The notes under the pieces were generated by a model, which searched no databases, was not told the DNA's origin, and saw nothing but the letters and a program-made list of their open reading frames with translations. This document shows positions 11,411 to 26,400 of a stretch of 64,000 nt of DNA, piece after piece; positions within the stretch are counted from its first letter, which is position 1; each line of letters opens with the position of its first letter. The DNA is taken from positions 1,413,094,394-1,413,158,393 of the forward strand of contig OY856412.1 of assembly GCA_963693085.1 (NCBI GenBank), given 5' to 3'. The position numbers were made by a program, and so were the translations under genes. The stretch is from Alisma plantago-aquatica. Lineage: Eukaryota > Streptophyta > Magnoliopsida > Alismatales > Alismataceae.

Positions 11411-14400
11411 TCCTTCCCCTCTTATGAGAATTTTGCCCTCAAAATTCCATCAAGCAAGATAACAAATAGGATAAGTCTTCTTATGTCCATCAGGGCTCCC
11501 ATGTGGCTTCACCCTTTCCATGGTGTTTCCCAAGAACCTTCATTATCTCATTTTCTTCCATCTGAGTTCTTTCTTACCTTGGTATATCATACCCTCATAG
11601 GTGACTCAGGACATTTCAACCTTTCAAAAGCGGAATAGGTTCAGGGCTCAACACCTGGCTTGGGTACCTCACATAGTGCTCTAGATCGGACTCATGCAAC
11701 ACATCATTTTATCCTGAGGGGTAAGGTTACACAACCATCTCCACCAATCCATCTCAAATGGAACCATATATCGAGGACTCAGCTTTCTTAGCTGTAGCTT
11801 AGAGGGGTCGGATTTTCACATCACATATTCTCCCACAGTGAACTGCATGTCAGTCTGCTTTGCATCAGCTTGTGACTCATGTCACCACTGGGCTCTCTCT
11901 CGGCCATTGCACGATCAAAGCGACTTCATCTGCACACACTATGGTTCTTTTCTGACCTTCTTGAGGCCTCCTTCACCAACATCATCTTAATGAAGTGGTG
12001 ACCGACACAACCTCCTTCTAGAACTTCTTGCATCCCGATAAAGGCTATGGTGGCTAACGTCACATCTTAAGAACTGTCTCTTTGTATCACCCTGAACAAG
12101 CACACTTGCTCTCATCAGACCCTCTAGTCTGTATCATACTAACCATTAGTTAGGGGGTGATAAACCATACTATCATCGAGTTTTTCATATATCTACTTCC
12201 ACCTTATGGAAGTGAACTTTTAGATCATACTCAAGAACTTTTGAACTCGCATCATGTTGCAGTTGAACCATCTCTCTATCTTATGTAGGTTCAACAGAAT
12301 CTGTCTCTTGACAACATTCTCTCTTGCTCGTGTTATCTAGGTAAGGCGATCTGCCATAACCCATATTGCATCTTGACCTTCTGGGTCAAAGGGAGACTTA
12401 CCACAATATCCATAGTGATGAACTCCCATTCCCTCTCAGGGACACTTTTATCCTCTATAACGATACACTAGGTTACTGGTGTTCGTCCTTCACCTCCTGG
12501 CTTGCATGGCCACATACTACATGCAACTTTGTTTTAAGCATCTAGAGTGCTACCATCACTTACTATCATTGTAGTACCAAGGTATATCATGACCTCCTGT
12601 ATTGTTATGATTCCTCTAGCTTGATACCTCAGAAACCCTAAACCACTCTCAAAAGGGTTTTATTACCTTCCTATCCAAAGAAGTGTATCTGAGGTTCTAT
12701 CACCATCCTTTTACTACATCAATCCATTAACTTGTTCATCATATCTTCTTACCTCTATGTGTTAGCCAAAACACATCCTCTTTCCGAACATAGGGTTAGT
12801 CGAACAACCTCAACTTCTTCTAGCTTCCAGCTAAACTAGGCACTATATCTCAACCAGAGCATTCATTACCACTTCTTAGGTATTAGGTAACATACACCTC
12901 CATGTATGATCATCTCATCTCAAACTCTAAGCTTGTCTTCATCAGGAAACTATGAGCTCATCCTAATGGTGATCAAACTCAACCTTGTTTCACTTGCAAA
13001 TTCCACATAGCTCATGCTAAAAACATCCTTATAAGATAACTACCTTGTTTCTCTTGGTGTTTGTAATCCATGTATTATTCTTTCCAAAAAGGTATGTTAT
13101 CATCTCTATCCTCATACCTTGTAGCAACGTTCCAGCTTACATCATCTTTATCCTTGGTGTAAGGCATGCATACTATCCTATCTCTCATTCCCATAACAAG
13201 AAGAAATAAGCATTTGGCGGCCGTCCAAATACATAGTTCTTCCCATTCTAGGAGTAGAGATGGTACATCCCACTTTGCCAGTACACCTTCAAATCTAAGT
13301 TGAAACGTGCAACTCATGTCTCCACATCACAAACATCATGATATCAAAAATTACTTCTATGGAAAACTGGTCTCGAACCTACTGGGGTTTACACAAAATC
13401 CTTGGTCATCTCCTCTAGGTCTATAGGGTGCCGACACTTTTGGGGTCATCCCTCCTCCATTATGCATCCAGAGAGTGCCCTACTCATCTGCCCTTTGGGT
13501 CCCATGAGTTCATGAAGGTGATCAATCTCCTAACCCATGGCCCTAAGACAATGATAGTTGTTACCTCCCGACCCTATGGTCATGTGCAACTACAGAATTA
13601 GGAAACTCCTTCTTCCATCAGTCTTATCCCTACCTGATCTTAGGATAGACTTAGGATTCCATTATAATACATGTCCAACTTAGAACCTTACCCAAGCCTT
13701 CATCATCTCTCTCTGCATTCATGGGCTGTCTTTCATCCTTTCATAAGGGTCATGGTGACCAACCTACCTTGGTCAGGCCCCATACCGGTTACCTCCATGG
13801 TAACACATCCACATGCAATTAGAGATGATTAACTATGGGTCTACAGGTTCATTCTCTTACCATGTACTATGCTCTTAGCTTCTCTAGATCATATGAAACC
13901 TCTTTAGATTACCTCAAAAACAACAAAACAGATAGACACCCTACAAAAGGGTTCCTCTCCCAGGATGGGAGGAAACTACAACTCTTGACAACAAGGTCAT
14001 AAACGTCCTTGGGGTTTACATTCACATGAACATGCCTAACCCAGCAGCTACTAAGGCACAAGTAGGTCACCTATTAAACCATGCTAGGTCATACTTGTTC
14101 TCTTTCCTCAACATTAGGTCAACTTAGTTGTGAGGGTTCATCAAACCTACCTTTAACTTAAGGGGTTTCCTTTTCCTCTATACATGAAGAGTACCATGCT
14201 CGAAACTATAGAGACTCAATTCTCTTCATGAGCATTAGGTACACCACTTCCCCTCTTCGGCCAGGAACCCTAGGTTCACTTTTGGATATCCAACTACATA
14301 CTCAACCTCTTAACCACGAATCAAGCATGTCCAAGGTATGCCATGTACTCTCATGATCCTTTTATATGAGAAACACCTCAGAGTTGAGTCCTCCTCAAGG

Positions 14401-15733
14401 ACAACCAACTAGGTATAAAGCCCCACAACTAGTTACTTGAACCTCCTCAGGGTCTAAGGCACTCTTTATCTCATCCAGCAGGTAATCACTTATACCATAG
14501 GTACATAGGTACTGGAAGCATCATCCTATTTGGTTCCTCTAAAGGAAACTAAGATATCATCAGCATCCAGGGATCATGCATGAGGAAACCACTATCATCC
14601 CCAATGTTCCTTATACTCGGGGTGTTAGGCTTCCAACCTTCTTGCCAGGATCCTTCTCTCTCTCTCTCTCAATAGCTAACCTTACCAACATCCTCACTAT
14701 TAGAGGTCCTCTCTCCATGGGGGATCGAGCTCACAGGCATACCTCTACGCATGTGAAGCCTATGCTCAACTTATGTTTGCTCATGATTATCCATAGCCCC
14801 TTATGCTTATTCCATAAGCCATCCATCCTGATCCCTTGTCCAGAGTTTCATCCTACTGTCAGTACTACTGACGTTCTCTAGGTGCAAACTATATCCTCCT
14901 TGCAACAACCCATAAGGTTTCTATAGGTTCTTTTATAACCTCCTCCATGAAGGAGCTACCCTTCGCTCAAACATGCACGACCCTCTCTAGGGTTGGGTTT
15001 CCAAAGATACTAGGCCATCTAACCTCTCATGGCTCTTATGACATCCAAGGCATGTCTATCCAAACATCCAGTCTACCATGACATCTAACTCATCATGTCA
15101 TCTCTCTCTAACCTTCACTTAGGGTTAGGATTAACATCATCCTCAAAGGATGTGCTAGGTCTCTACCTTCAATGGAGGTCTCTACCTCCAAGACTAACTC
15201 TCTCTACTCATCCTCCTAATAAGGAGGTCTATCCTCAGGTCTCTCCTGATGGCAATGACAACTCATGTCATATGACCTAAGCATGTATCTATTCTTTAGT
15301 TTGCGCTTAATCTATTAAGCTTATGTCCATGACATCTTATTTACATGCTTTTCATTAATTTGGTGGAGGATTCCTTAGACCTTATTAACTTTACCCATAC
15401 CTCAAGAGGCTGAGGAGAAGAGAGAAAACCCTAATCCTTAAGGTCCTTAATAGAATTGAGTTGAGAAGGGATGAACAAGATGAGAGAGTCCTAATGGTAT
15501 CTTATTTTGATTCATACCCTAAGACTTTGGCCAGGCAGTCACACAGATCTAGGAGTCCTCATATTCCGATTAGCGGTGCGGAGGAAAATATTGTCAGCCC
15601 CCGGTTGTGATCCTTTTATAGACACCTCTGTCTTTCAGATAATCCTCTAATAACCCCCTTGGGTTGTGTGGAGTTTGTAAAAAATTTAATAATTATTAAA
15701 GATTAAGTGAGGAACCAATGCTCTGATACCAAT
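11411..15733 (-). pseudogene. Element B internal region 1: decayed gypsy gag-pol
   Basis: This 4.3 kb region reads right to left. Near the left end, 11490-11545 on the minus strand encodes a KVLGKHHGKGEATWE motif, the end of a chromovirus pol where a VLW...EEATWE block is expected. At about 12475-12510 the minus strand gives a QEVKDEHQ motif, matching the end of the integrase zinc-binding domain. Directly downstream, at about 12400-12445, is an EFITMDIVVSLPLTQK-like stretch with the first catalytic Asp of the integrase core. I could not locate RT, protease or gag motifs by eye. Stops and frameshifts are frequent. A non-autonomous derivative with partial coding loss, or plain decay, would both fit. 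Confidence 0.75.
15720..15731 (-). promoter_or_regulatory. Element B primer-binding site, internal region 1
   Basis: GCTCTGATACCA is the reverse complement of the initiator-Met primer-binding site. It lies two bases before LTR 2 and confirms the minus orientation. Confidence 0.9.
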
Positions 15734-18700
15734 TGTAACAACCCCACCTCCCGGTAATGCCCAATTAAGGGAGACTTGAAGATCAGAGCCATTATTCAAT
15801 TAACATGATTAAATGTTCAACAAATAATCAATAATCATTATGAAATTCTACTAACTAACTGGAATTTGGTATAAAAATTAAAACTTTACTTACCTTTGAA
15901 AACTTTGGAAATCTATCTATCCAGAGCTTGAATTATTCTATCTAATCCGCCTTGCACTTTATTTCTTATTTCCACAATGTGTCACTTTACTATTTGTTCT
16001 TTCAACTGTTGTTCCTAAAACGCCGACAAACAAAACGTCGGTCAGTATATCGAAATATACTGGTATGTGGGAACAACCAAAATCTTGCAAATATAGCTAA
16101 CAATTTCATAATCTCAATCAAATTAATTAACAAGCCAATTTACACTTTTCCGTATGACAATATCCACCGCTTTTGCCCTAACCCAGGCATATCCACCTTA
16201 GGGTTTCCTTTGAAAAGACTTAAGGCCACCTTCTCAATCCCAAGCTTGGTGGTTGGGGGTCACCACTCATGGTGCCCACTAGTCATGCAATATCACAGGC
16301 CACCTTCTCATTCCCGAGCTTGGTACCTGGGGTCACCACTCAAGGTGTCCATTGGTCTACCCATCTGGGCCTGACCTTTGGCATCATCCATCAGGGTGGC
16401 ATGTAGGTGCGAGAATACATACTTCTATTTTTAATGTGATAATCATAGTGACTTTATGATTTGCAAGTATGAACATCCAACAGATAATTTGCATTCAATG
16501 CGATTAACCATCCGGAAAATCCTCAGGAAACTAAGGCAGTTATCCATAATTAACCACATACCTGATTTGCAGATTCAACAAGCTATTACTAATTCCAAGC
16601 AAGCAAGTAATCCAAGAAGCAGTTCAACAATCACAAAATTCCTGAAAAGCATATGTAGCCTATTTACTACACTTTACCAAGAATATACCTATTTAATTGA
16701 CTTGAATTCACTTTCTAGGGTTTCTAATCCGAATTGGGTTTTATTTTACAACTTTCCTCATTCATACCCTAGAACAGCAGTTCTAAGTGCTAAACCCTAA
16801 TTACTCGCATATTCACAGTAGATCCTTTTTATCATCTTAGGTTCCTTCCGGATTAACAACTCCTAGTTCATTATGATCTAATTCACATATGAATTCCATT
16901 TATCATTAATTCCAACTTTATCCATTAGAAAACCCTAATTATCATGTTAAGGGTTTCTATCCATGATTAGGAAATTTTTATATTCCAAATATCTTAGAGC
17001 CATCATTTAACAACATATTATCATATTTTTGGAATTAAATATGATCTTATACTCTTTTACCCTAAATTAGGGTTTCTAAGTGCTTAATCATTCATAATTG
17101 GTGTAAAAGCCTAAATCATGTAATATATCATCTAGATCAGGTTCAAGTTTATCATTAATATTTCATCAGGTTACTATTACTTAATTTCACCAATTAAGCA
17201 TCATGAACCTAGCCATTAATTTCAATTAGGGTTGCTAACATAATTTCAAAGCCCTTTTCATTAACTTAGCACACTTTTGCAAATATATTCATATTTGGGT
17301 GTCCAAACCATTTTAATACATTCCTCATATTTTTCCAATCATTTTTCATGTATTAACTTCCCTCATCTGAGTTTTCTAGCTCAAGATACAATTTCTAACA
17401 AGAAAACCCTTTTTATTATTTATTTGCTATTTTCTAGAAAACCCAGGGCCGCCCAATCCATGTTCTGCGAATCCACTGAGGATCCAACGGCCATGGATGC
17501 ACGCGCCCCTTACAAAGCGATCAAAAGTAACAAAAGACATGACTGCCCTTACCAGCTAAACAGGCACAGAGGGGTAATATGGTAAAAGGTCGGGGTCTTC
17601 TTCTTCTTCTTCTTCCTCGCGTCGAGCACAGTAGGTGTGCGCTGGTCAACCTTAGTGTTGACTTCGCGATCCCAGCCACCTGCGACCGTGCCAACAGGTT
17701 GGGAAGCTCCGTCTACCGTTGACGAACTCGACTAGGGGCCCAATTGCAGGTGGTAAACATGTCGGGGCTCTCTCCTGCTTGCCGGACTCCGGAGAGCTTC
17801 ACAGAGGTGGTGAGGGTGAATGTCAAAGTAGATTTAGCAATTGAAGGCACCAACAAGATCCTTGTGCTCTGCCGCAGGGTTTTGGACCAGCAAAAGAGAT
17901 GTTGATACCCCCTATCACCGTCCCCTATATATAGGGTCGGAAACCCCCTGCCGGATTGGGTACTTCCTCAATCGGCAACCAATCCTCATCAAACCAAGGG
18001 TGTTTCCCTTCAGTTTCTTTCCTTGAGTCCAACAGAATCCTTAGCCAGCTTGCACATCCAGTGAATCACGAGGAATCTAAGAGGGAAAGTCCCTCAGTTA
18101 GCCACAGAATCACAGTCCCAGTGAAACTTAGGCGAAGGTCGTTCAACGTTGGATCAAGATCCAACAGACCTTGTTGTTCGCGTTCAAACACAAAGGAAAG
18201 AAATCTATTTCTATAATTCCAAATAATTTCCAAATTGGAGATAACTTGGAAAATCGATATCTCCGAAACCATAACTCCAAATTAACTCAAATTTTAAGGG
18301 AATTTTCCTTTAATTATTTCCTAGCTTTGTACAAAATTTGGGAAACAAAAAGTAATGGATGAGAAGGCTTCCTTCTCTCCCAAGTTCTCTCATTAACTAA
18401 TCCAAATTAATTTGTATTCCTTTTTTCTTTGTGATTATCTTGTTAGTTTGGGTCCCTTGGACCTCAAGCAATCCCAAAGGCATGGATTCCCATATTGGGG
18501 AAAATCTATTTGCCTTTATCTTCACTTGGAAGTCAATTTCTCATATTTCCCTTTTATTAATCAATTTCTTTTCCTTTTTAATTTTCTTTTAAAGGGATTT
18601 CTCTTTATCTCTCTTCTATTTTCCTATTGGGATTTCTTCTAACATTAGGAATCCTTGGGATACGAAAATCCACCAAGGATAACTCAATTATACCCCTTTT

Positions 18701-19097
18701 TACATATTTTCCACATTTTAACATTATTTTCAATTTCTTTCTTAACAAGGAAATACTTAATTGGTCTTTTCTTTTCTTATTGCATCCTCTATGCAATTTT
18801 AGACTCCTTGGGACCCAAGGAACCCAAGAGGCACGAAATCCAACTTTGGATTGAATTCCTTTGCCTTCTAGAGGTTTCTACCTCATCTCTCTTTTCTCAA
18901 TAACTCAATTATTCATTACTTAATTGAATTTCCTTATTATTGGGCCCAATAGCCAATAAAGCCCACAAATCAAACAACAAGGCTATTTTAAATGAAATTC
19001 ATTTATTCACACAAATTGTATCATTATTTGTCCAAATATCTTTAATATGATAAATTACATTTCTCACCAAAGGAACCCAAAATTTGGGGTTGTAACA
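15734..19097 (-). repeat. Element B LTR 2 (shared middle LTR)
   Basis: This 3364-base copy of the B LTR sits between the two internal regions. It begins TGTAACAACCCC and ends GGGTTGTAACA. It serves as the 5' LTR of unit 1 and the 3' LTR of unit 2 in element orientation. No target duplication flanks it, as expected for a recombination product. A short CTT run lies near 17597-17612. Confidence 0.93.
17923..17936 (-). promoter_or_regulatory. Putative TATA box of element B LTR 2
   Basis: This is the same CCCTATATATAGGG palindrome, at the equivalent position to the one in LTR 1. Confidence 0.5.
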
Positions 19098-22000
19098 TCC
19101 TTCCCCTCTTATGAGAATTTTGCCCTCAAAATTCCATCAAGCAAGCAAACAAACAGGATAAGTCTTCTTATGTCCTTCAGGGCTCCCATGTGGCTTCACC
19201 CTTTCCATGGTGTTTCCCAAGAACCTTCATTATCTCATTTTCTTCCATCTGAGTTCTTTCTTACCTTGGTATATCATACCCTTATAGGTGACTCAGGACT
19301 TTTCAGCCTTTCAAAAGCTGAATAGGTTTAGGGCTCAGCACCTGGGATGGGTACCTCACATAGTGCTCTAGATCGGACTCATGCAACACATCATTTTATC
19401 CTGAGGGGTAAGGTTACACAACCATCTCCACCAATCCATCTCAAATGGACCCATATATCGGGGACTCAGCTTTCTCAGCTGTAGCTTAGAGGGGTCGGAT
19501 TTTCACATCACATATTCTCCCACAGTGAACTACATGCCAGTCTGCTTTGCATCATCTTGTGACTCATGTCACCACTGGGCTCTCTCTCGGCCATTGCACG
19601 ATCAAAATGACTTCATCTGCACACACTATGGTTCTTTTCTGACCTTCGTGAGGCCTCCTTCACCAACATCATCTTAATGAAGTGGTGACCAACACAACCT
19701 CCTTCTAGAACTTCTTGCATCCCGATAAAGGCTATGGTGGCTAACGTCACATCTTAAGAACTGTTTCTTTGTATCACCCTGAACAAGCACACTTGCTCTC
19801 ATCAGACCCTCTAGTATGGATCATACTAACCATTAGTTAGGGGTGATAAACCATACTATCATCGAGTTTTTCATGTATCTACTTCCACCTTATGGAAGTG
19901 AACTTTTAGAACATACTCAAGAACTTTTGAACTCACATCATGTTGTAGTTGAACCATCTCTCTATATTATGTAGGTTCAACAGAATCTCTCTCTTGACAA
20001 CATTCTCTCTTGCTCGTGTTATCTAGGTAAGGCGATCTACCATAACCCATATTGCATCTTGACCTTCTGGGTCAAAGGGAGACTTACCAAAACATCCATA
20101 GTGATGAACTCCCATTCCCTCTCAGGGACTCTTTTATCCTCTATAACGATACATTGGGTTACTGGTGTTCGTCCTTCACCTCCTGGCTTGCATGGCCACA
20201 TACTACATGCAACTTTGTTTTAAGCATCCAGAGTGCTATCATCACTTACTATCTTTGTAGTACCAAGGTATATCATGACCTCCTGTATTGTTATGATTCC
20301 TCAAGCTTGATACCTTAGAAACCCTAAACCACTCTCAAAAGGGTTTTATTACCTTCCTATCCAAAGAAGTGTATCTGAGGTTCTATCACCATCCTTTTAC
20401 TACATCAATCCATTAACTTGTTCAACATATCTTGTTACCTCTGCGTGTTCGCCAAAACACATCCTCTTTCCAAACATAGGGTTAGTCGAACAACCTCAAC
20501 TTCTTCTAACTTCCAGCTAAACTAGGCACTATATCTCAACCAGAGCATTCATTACCACTTCTTAGGTATTAGGTAACATACACCTCCATGTATGATCATC
20601 TCATATCAAACTCTAAGCTTGTCTTCCTCAGGAAACTCTGAGCTTATCCTAATGGTGATCAAACTCAACCTTGTTTCACTTGCAAATTCCACATAGCTCA
20701 TGCTAAAACATCCTTATAAGATGACTACCTTATTTGTCTTGGTGTTTGTAATCCATGTATTATTCTTTCCACAAAGGTATGTTATCATCTCTATCCTCAT
20801 ACCTTGTAGCAATGTTCCAACTTACATCATCTTTATCCTTGGTGTAAGACATGCATACTGTCCTATCTCTCACTCCCATAACAAGAAGAAATAAGCATTT
20901 GGCAGCCGTCCAAATATAGAGTTCTTCCCATTCTAGGAGTAGAGATGGTACATCCCACTTTGCCAGTACACCTTCAAATCTAATTTGAAACGCATAACTC
21001 GTGTCTCCACATCACAAACATCATGATATCAAAAAATTACTTCCATGGAAAACTAGTCTCGAACCTACTGGGGTTTACACACAATCCTTGGTCATCTCCT
21101 CTAGGTCTATAGGGTGCCGGCACTTTTGGGGTCATCCCTCCTCCCTTATGCATCCAGAGAGTGCCCTACTCAATTGTCCTTTGGGTCCCATGAGTTCATG
21201 AAGGTGATCAATCTCCTAACCCATGGCCCTAAGACAATGATAGTTGTTACCTCCCGACCCTATGGTCATGTGCAACTAGGGAATTAGGAAACTCCTTCTT
21301 CCATCAGTCTTATCCCTACCTGACCCTAGGATAGACTTAGGATTCCATTATAGTACATGTCCAACTTAGAACCTTACCCAAGCCTTCATCATCTCTCTCT
21401 GCATTCATGGGCTGTCTTTCATCCTTTCATAAGGGTCATGGAAACCAACCTACCTTGGTCAAGCCCCATACCGGTTACCTCCACGGTAACACATCCACAT
21501 GCACTTAGAGATGGTTAACTATGGGTCTACATGTTCATTCTCTTACCATGTACTATGCTCTTAGCTTCTCTAGATCCTATGAAACCTCTTTAGATTACCT
21601 CAAAAACAACAAAACTGATATACGCCCTACAAAAGGGTCCCTCTCCCAGGATGGGAGGAAACTACAACTCTTGACAACAAGGTCACAACCGTCCTTGGGG
21701 TTTACATTCACATGAACATGCCTAACCCAGCAGCTACTAAGGCACAAGCAGGTCACCTATTAAACCATGCTAGGTCATACTTGTTCTCTTTCCTCAACAT
21801 TAGGTAAACTTAGTTGTGAGGGGTTCATCAAACCTACCTTTAACTTAAGGGGTTTCCATTTCCTCTATACATGAAGAGTACCATGCTCAAAAATATAGAG
21901 ACTCAATTCTCTTCATGAGCATTAGGTACACCACTTCCCCTCTTCGGCCAGGAACCCTAGGTTCACTTTTGAATATCCAACTAAATACTCAACCTCTTAA

Positions 22001-23414
22001 CCACGAATCAAGCATGTCCAAGGTATGCCATGTACTCTCATGATCCTTTTATATGAGAAACTCCTCAGAGTTGAGTCCTCCTTAAGGACAACCAACTAGG
22101 TATAAAGCCCCACAACTAGTTACTTGAACCTCCTTAGGGTCTAAGGCACTCTTTATCTCATCCAGCAGGTAATCACTTATACCATAGGTACATAGGTACT
22201 GGAAGCATCATCCTGTTTGGTTCCTCTAAAGGAAACTAAGATATCATCAACCTCCAGGGATCATGCATGAGGGAACCACTATCATCCCCACTGTTCCTTA
22301 TACTCGGGGTGTTAGGCTTCCAACCTTCTTGTCAGGATCCTGCTCTTTCTCTCAATAGCTAACCTTACCAACATCCTCACTATTAGAGGTCCTCTCTCCA
22401 TGGGGGATCGAGCTCACTGGCATACCTCTACGCAGGTGAAGCCTATGCTCAACTTATGTTTGCTCATGATTATCCATAGCCCCTTATGATTATTCCATAA
22501 GCCATCCATCTTGATCCCTTGTCCAGGGTTTCATCCTACTGTCAGTACTACTGACGTTCTCTAGGTGCAAGCTATATCCTACTTGCAACAACCCATAAGG
22601 TTTCTATAGGTTCTTCTATAACCTCCTCCATGAAGGAGATACCCTTCGCTCAAACATGCACGACCCTCTCCAGGGTTGGTTTGCCAAAGATACTAGGCCA
22701 TGTAACCTCTCATGGCTCTTATGACATCCAAGGCATGTCTATCCAAACATCCAGTCTACCATGACATCTAACTCATCATGTCATCTCTCTCTAACCTTCA
22801 CTTAGGGTTAGGGTTAACATCATCCTCAAAGGATGTGGTAGGTCTCTACCTTCAATGGAGGTCTCTACCTCCAAGACTAACTCTCTCTACTCATCCTCCT
22901 GACAAGGAGGTCTATCCTCAGGTCTCTCCTGAGGGAAATGACAAATCGTGCCATATGACCTAAGCATGTATCTATTCTTTAGTTTGTGCTTAATCTATTA
23001 AGCTTATGTCCATGACATCTTATTTACATGCTTTTCATTAATTTGGTGGAGGATTCCTTAGACCTTATTAACTTTACCCATACCTCAAGAGGGTGAGGAG
23101 AAGAGAGAAAACCCTAATCCTTAAGGTCGTTAATAGAATTGATTTGAGAAGGGATGAACAAGATGAGAGAGTCCTAAAGGTATCTTATTTTGATTCATAC
23201 CCTAAGACTTTGGCCAGGCAGTCACACCGATCCGGGAGTCCTCATATTTTGACTAGCGGTGTGGAGGAAAATATTGCCAGCCCCCGGTCGTAATCCTTTT
23301 CTAGACACCTCCGTCTTTCGGATAATCCTCTAATAACTCCCTTGGGTTCTATGGAGTTTGTAAAATTTAATAATTATTAAAGATTAAGTGAGGAACCTAT
23401 GCTCTAATACCAAT
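19098..23414 (-). pseudogene. Element B internal region 2: decayed gypsy gag-pol
   Basis: This is a second copy of the internal region, matching 11411-15733 along its full length with scattered substitutions and small indels. One is a shorter CT run near 22345, where copy 1 has 'tctctctctctctc' near 14660. The same decayed chromodomain-like and integrase remnants are present on the minus strand at equivalent positions, near 19180-19230 and 20085-20200. The shared lesions indicate that both units descend from one already damaged element, or that the array formed by duplication. Confidence 0.75.
23401..23412 (-). promoter_or_regulatory. Element B primer-binding site, internal region 2 (one mismatch)
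   Basis: GCTCTAATACCA differs by one base from the site in unit 1 (G to A on the plus strand). It lies two bases before LTR 3. Confidence 0.85.
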
Positions 23415-26400
23415 TGCAATGACCCCGTCTCCCGATAACCGCCAATTAAGGGAGACCCGAAGGTCAGAGCCGTTATTCAATTAACAAGATCAAAGGTTCA
23501 ACAAATAATCAATAATAATTATGAAATTCTACTAACTAACTGGAATTTGGTATAAAAATTAAAACTTTACTTACCTTTGAAAACTTTGGAAATCTATCTA
23601 TCAAGAGCTTGAATTATTCTATCTAATCATCCTTGCACTTTATTTCTTATTTCCACAATGTGCCACTTTACTCTTTGTTCTTTCAACTGTTTTTCCTAAA
23701 ACGCCGACAAACAAAACATCGGTCAGTATATCGAAATATACTGGTATGTGGGAACAACCAAAATCTTGCAAATATGGCAAACAATTTAATAATCACAATC
23801 AAATTAATTAACAAGCCAATTTACACTTTTCAGTATGACATTCTCCACTGCTTTTGCCCTAACCCTGGCATATCCACCTTAGGGTTTTCCTTTGCCAATG
23901 ACTTAAGGCCACCTTCTCAATCCCGAGCTTGGTGCCTGGGGGTCACCACTCATGGTTCCCACTAGTCATGCAATATCATAGGCCACCTTCTCATTCCTGA
24001 GCTTGGCACCTGGGGTCACCACTCAAGGTGTCCATTGGTCTACCCATCTGGGCCTGACCTTTGGCATCATCCATCAGGGTGGCATGTAGGTGCGAGAATA
24101 CATACTTCTATTTTTAATGTGATAATCATAGTGACTTTATGATTTGCAAGTATGAACATCCAATAGATAATTTGCATTCAATGCGATTAACCATCCGGAA
24201 AATCCTCGGGAAACTAAGGCAGTTATCCATAATTAACCACATACCTGATTTGCAGATTCAACAAGCTATTACTAATTCCAAGCAAGCAAGTAATCCAAGA
24301 AGCAGTTCAACAATCACAGAATTCCTGAAAAGCATACGTAGCCTATTTACTACACTTTACCAAGAATATACCTATTTAATTGACTTGAATTCACTTTCTA
24401 GGGTTTCTATTCTGAATTGGGTTTTATTTTACAACTTTCCTCATTCATACCCTAGAACAGCAGTTCTAAGTGCACAACCCTAATTACTCACATATTCACA
24501 TTAGAGCCTTTTTATCATCTTTGGTTCCTTTCGGATTAACAACTCCTAGTTCATTATGATCTAATTCACCTATGAATTCCATTTATCATTAATTCCAACT
24601 TTATCCATTAGAAAACCCTAATTATCATGTTAAGGGTTTCTATCCATGATTAGGAACTTTTTATATTCCAAATATCTAAGAGCCATCATTTAACAACATA
24701 TTATCATATTTTTTGAATTAAATATGATCTTATACTCTTTTACCCTAAATTAGGGTTTCTAAGTACTTAATCATTCATAATTGGTGTAAAACCCTAAATC
24801 ATCTAATATATCATCTAGATCAGGTTCAAGTTTATCATTAATATTTCATTAGGTTACTATTACTTAATTTCGCCAATTAAGCATCGTGAACCTAGCCATT
24901 AATTTCAATTAGGGTTGCTAACATAATTTCAAAGCCCTTTTCATTGACTTAGCACACTTTTGCAAATATATACATATTTAGGTGTCCAAACCATTTTAAT
25001 GCATTCCTCATATTTTTCCGATCATTTTTCATGTATTAACTTCCCTCATATGAGTTTTCTAGCTCAAGATACAATTTTTAACAAGAAAACCATTTTTATT
25101 ATTTATTTGCTATTTTCTAGAAAACCCAAGGCCGCCCGATCCATGGTCCGCAGATCCACTGAGGATCCAACGGCCATGGATGCACGCGCCCCTTACAAAG
25201 CGATCAAAAGTAACAAAAGACACGACTGCCCTTACTAGAAAAATAGGTGCGGAGGGGCAATCCGGTAAAAGGTCGGGGTCTTCTTCTTCTTCCTCCTCGC
25301 GTTGAGCACAACAGGTGTGCGTTGGTTAACCTTAGTGTTGACTTCGCGATCCCAGCCACCTGCGACAGTGCCAATAGGTTGGGAAGCTCCATCTACCATC
25401 GACGAACTCGACTAGGGGCCCAATTGCAGGCGGTAAACACGTCGGGGCTCTCTCCTGCTTGCCAGACTCAGGCGAGCTTCACGGAGGTGGTGAGGGTGAA
25501 GGTCAAAGTAGATTTAGCAATTGAAGGCACCAACGAGATCCTTGTGCTCTGCCGCAGGGTTTTGGACCAGAAAAAGAGATGCTGATACCCCCTATCTCCG
25601 TCCCCTATATATAGGGTCGACAACCCCCTACCGGATTGGGTACTTCGTCAATCAGCAAACAAACCTCATCAAACCAAGGGTGTTTCCCTTTGGTTTCTTT
25701 CCTTGAGTCCAACGGAATCCTTAGCCAGCTTGCACATCCAGTGAATCACGAGGAATCTAAGAGGGAAAGTCCCTCAGTTAGCCACAGAATCATAGTCCCA
25801 GTGGGACTTAGGCGAAGGCCGTTCAACATTGGATCAATATCCAACGGACCTTGTTGTTCGCGTTCAAACACAAAGGAAAGAAATCTATTTCTTTAATTCC
25901 AAATAATTTCCAAATTGGAGATAACTTGGAAAATCGACATCTCTGAAACCATAACTCCAAATTAACTCAAATTTTAAGGGAATGTTCCTTTAATTATTTC
26001 CTATCTTTGTACAAAATTTGGGAAACAAAAAGAAATGGATGAGAAGGCTTCCTTCTCTCCCAAGTTCTCTCATTAATTAATCCAAATTAATTTGTATTCC
26101 TTTTTTCTTTGTGATTATCTTATTAGTTTGGGTCACTTGGACCTCAAGAAATCCCAAAGGCATGGATTCCCATATTGGGGAAAATCTATTTGCCTTTATC
26201 TTCACTTGAAAGTCAATTTTCATATTTCCCTTTTATTAATCAATTTCTTTTCCTTTTTAATTTTCTTTTAAAGGGATTTCTCTTTATCTCTCTTCTATTT
26301 TCCTATTGGGATTTCTTCTAACATTAGGAATCCTTAGGATATGAAAATCCACCAAGGATAACTCAATTATACCGCTTTTTACATATTTTCCACATTTTAA

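Noticed and set aside
25247..25585. 112-codon open frame in B LTR 3 as a captured gene
   Set aside because: The equivalent positions in LTRs 1 and 2 are interrupted and no domain is recognised. The apparent coding quality comes from the GC-richer leader block.
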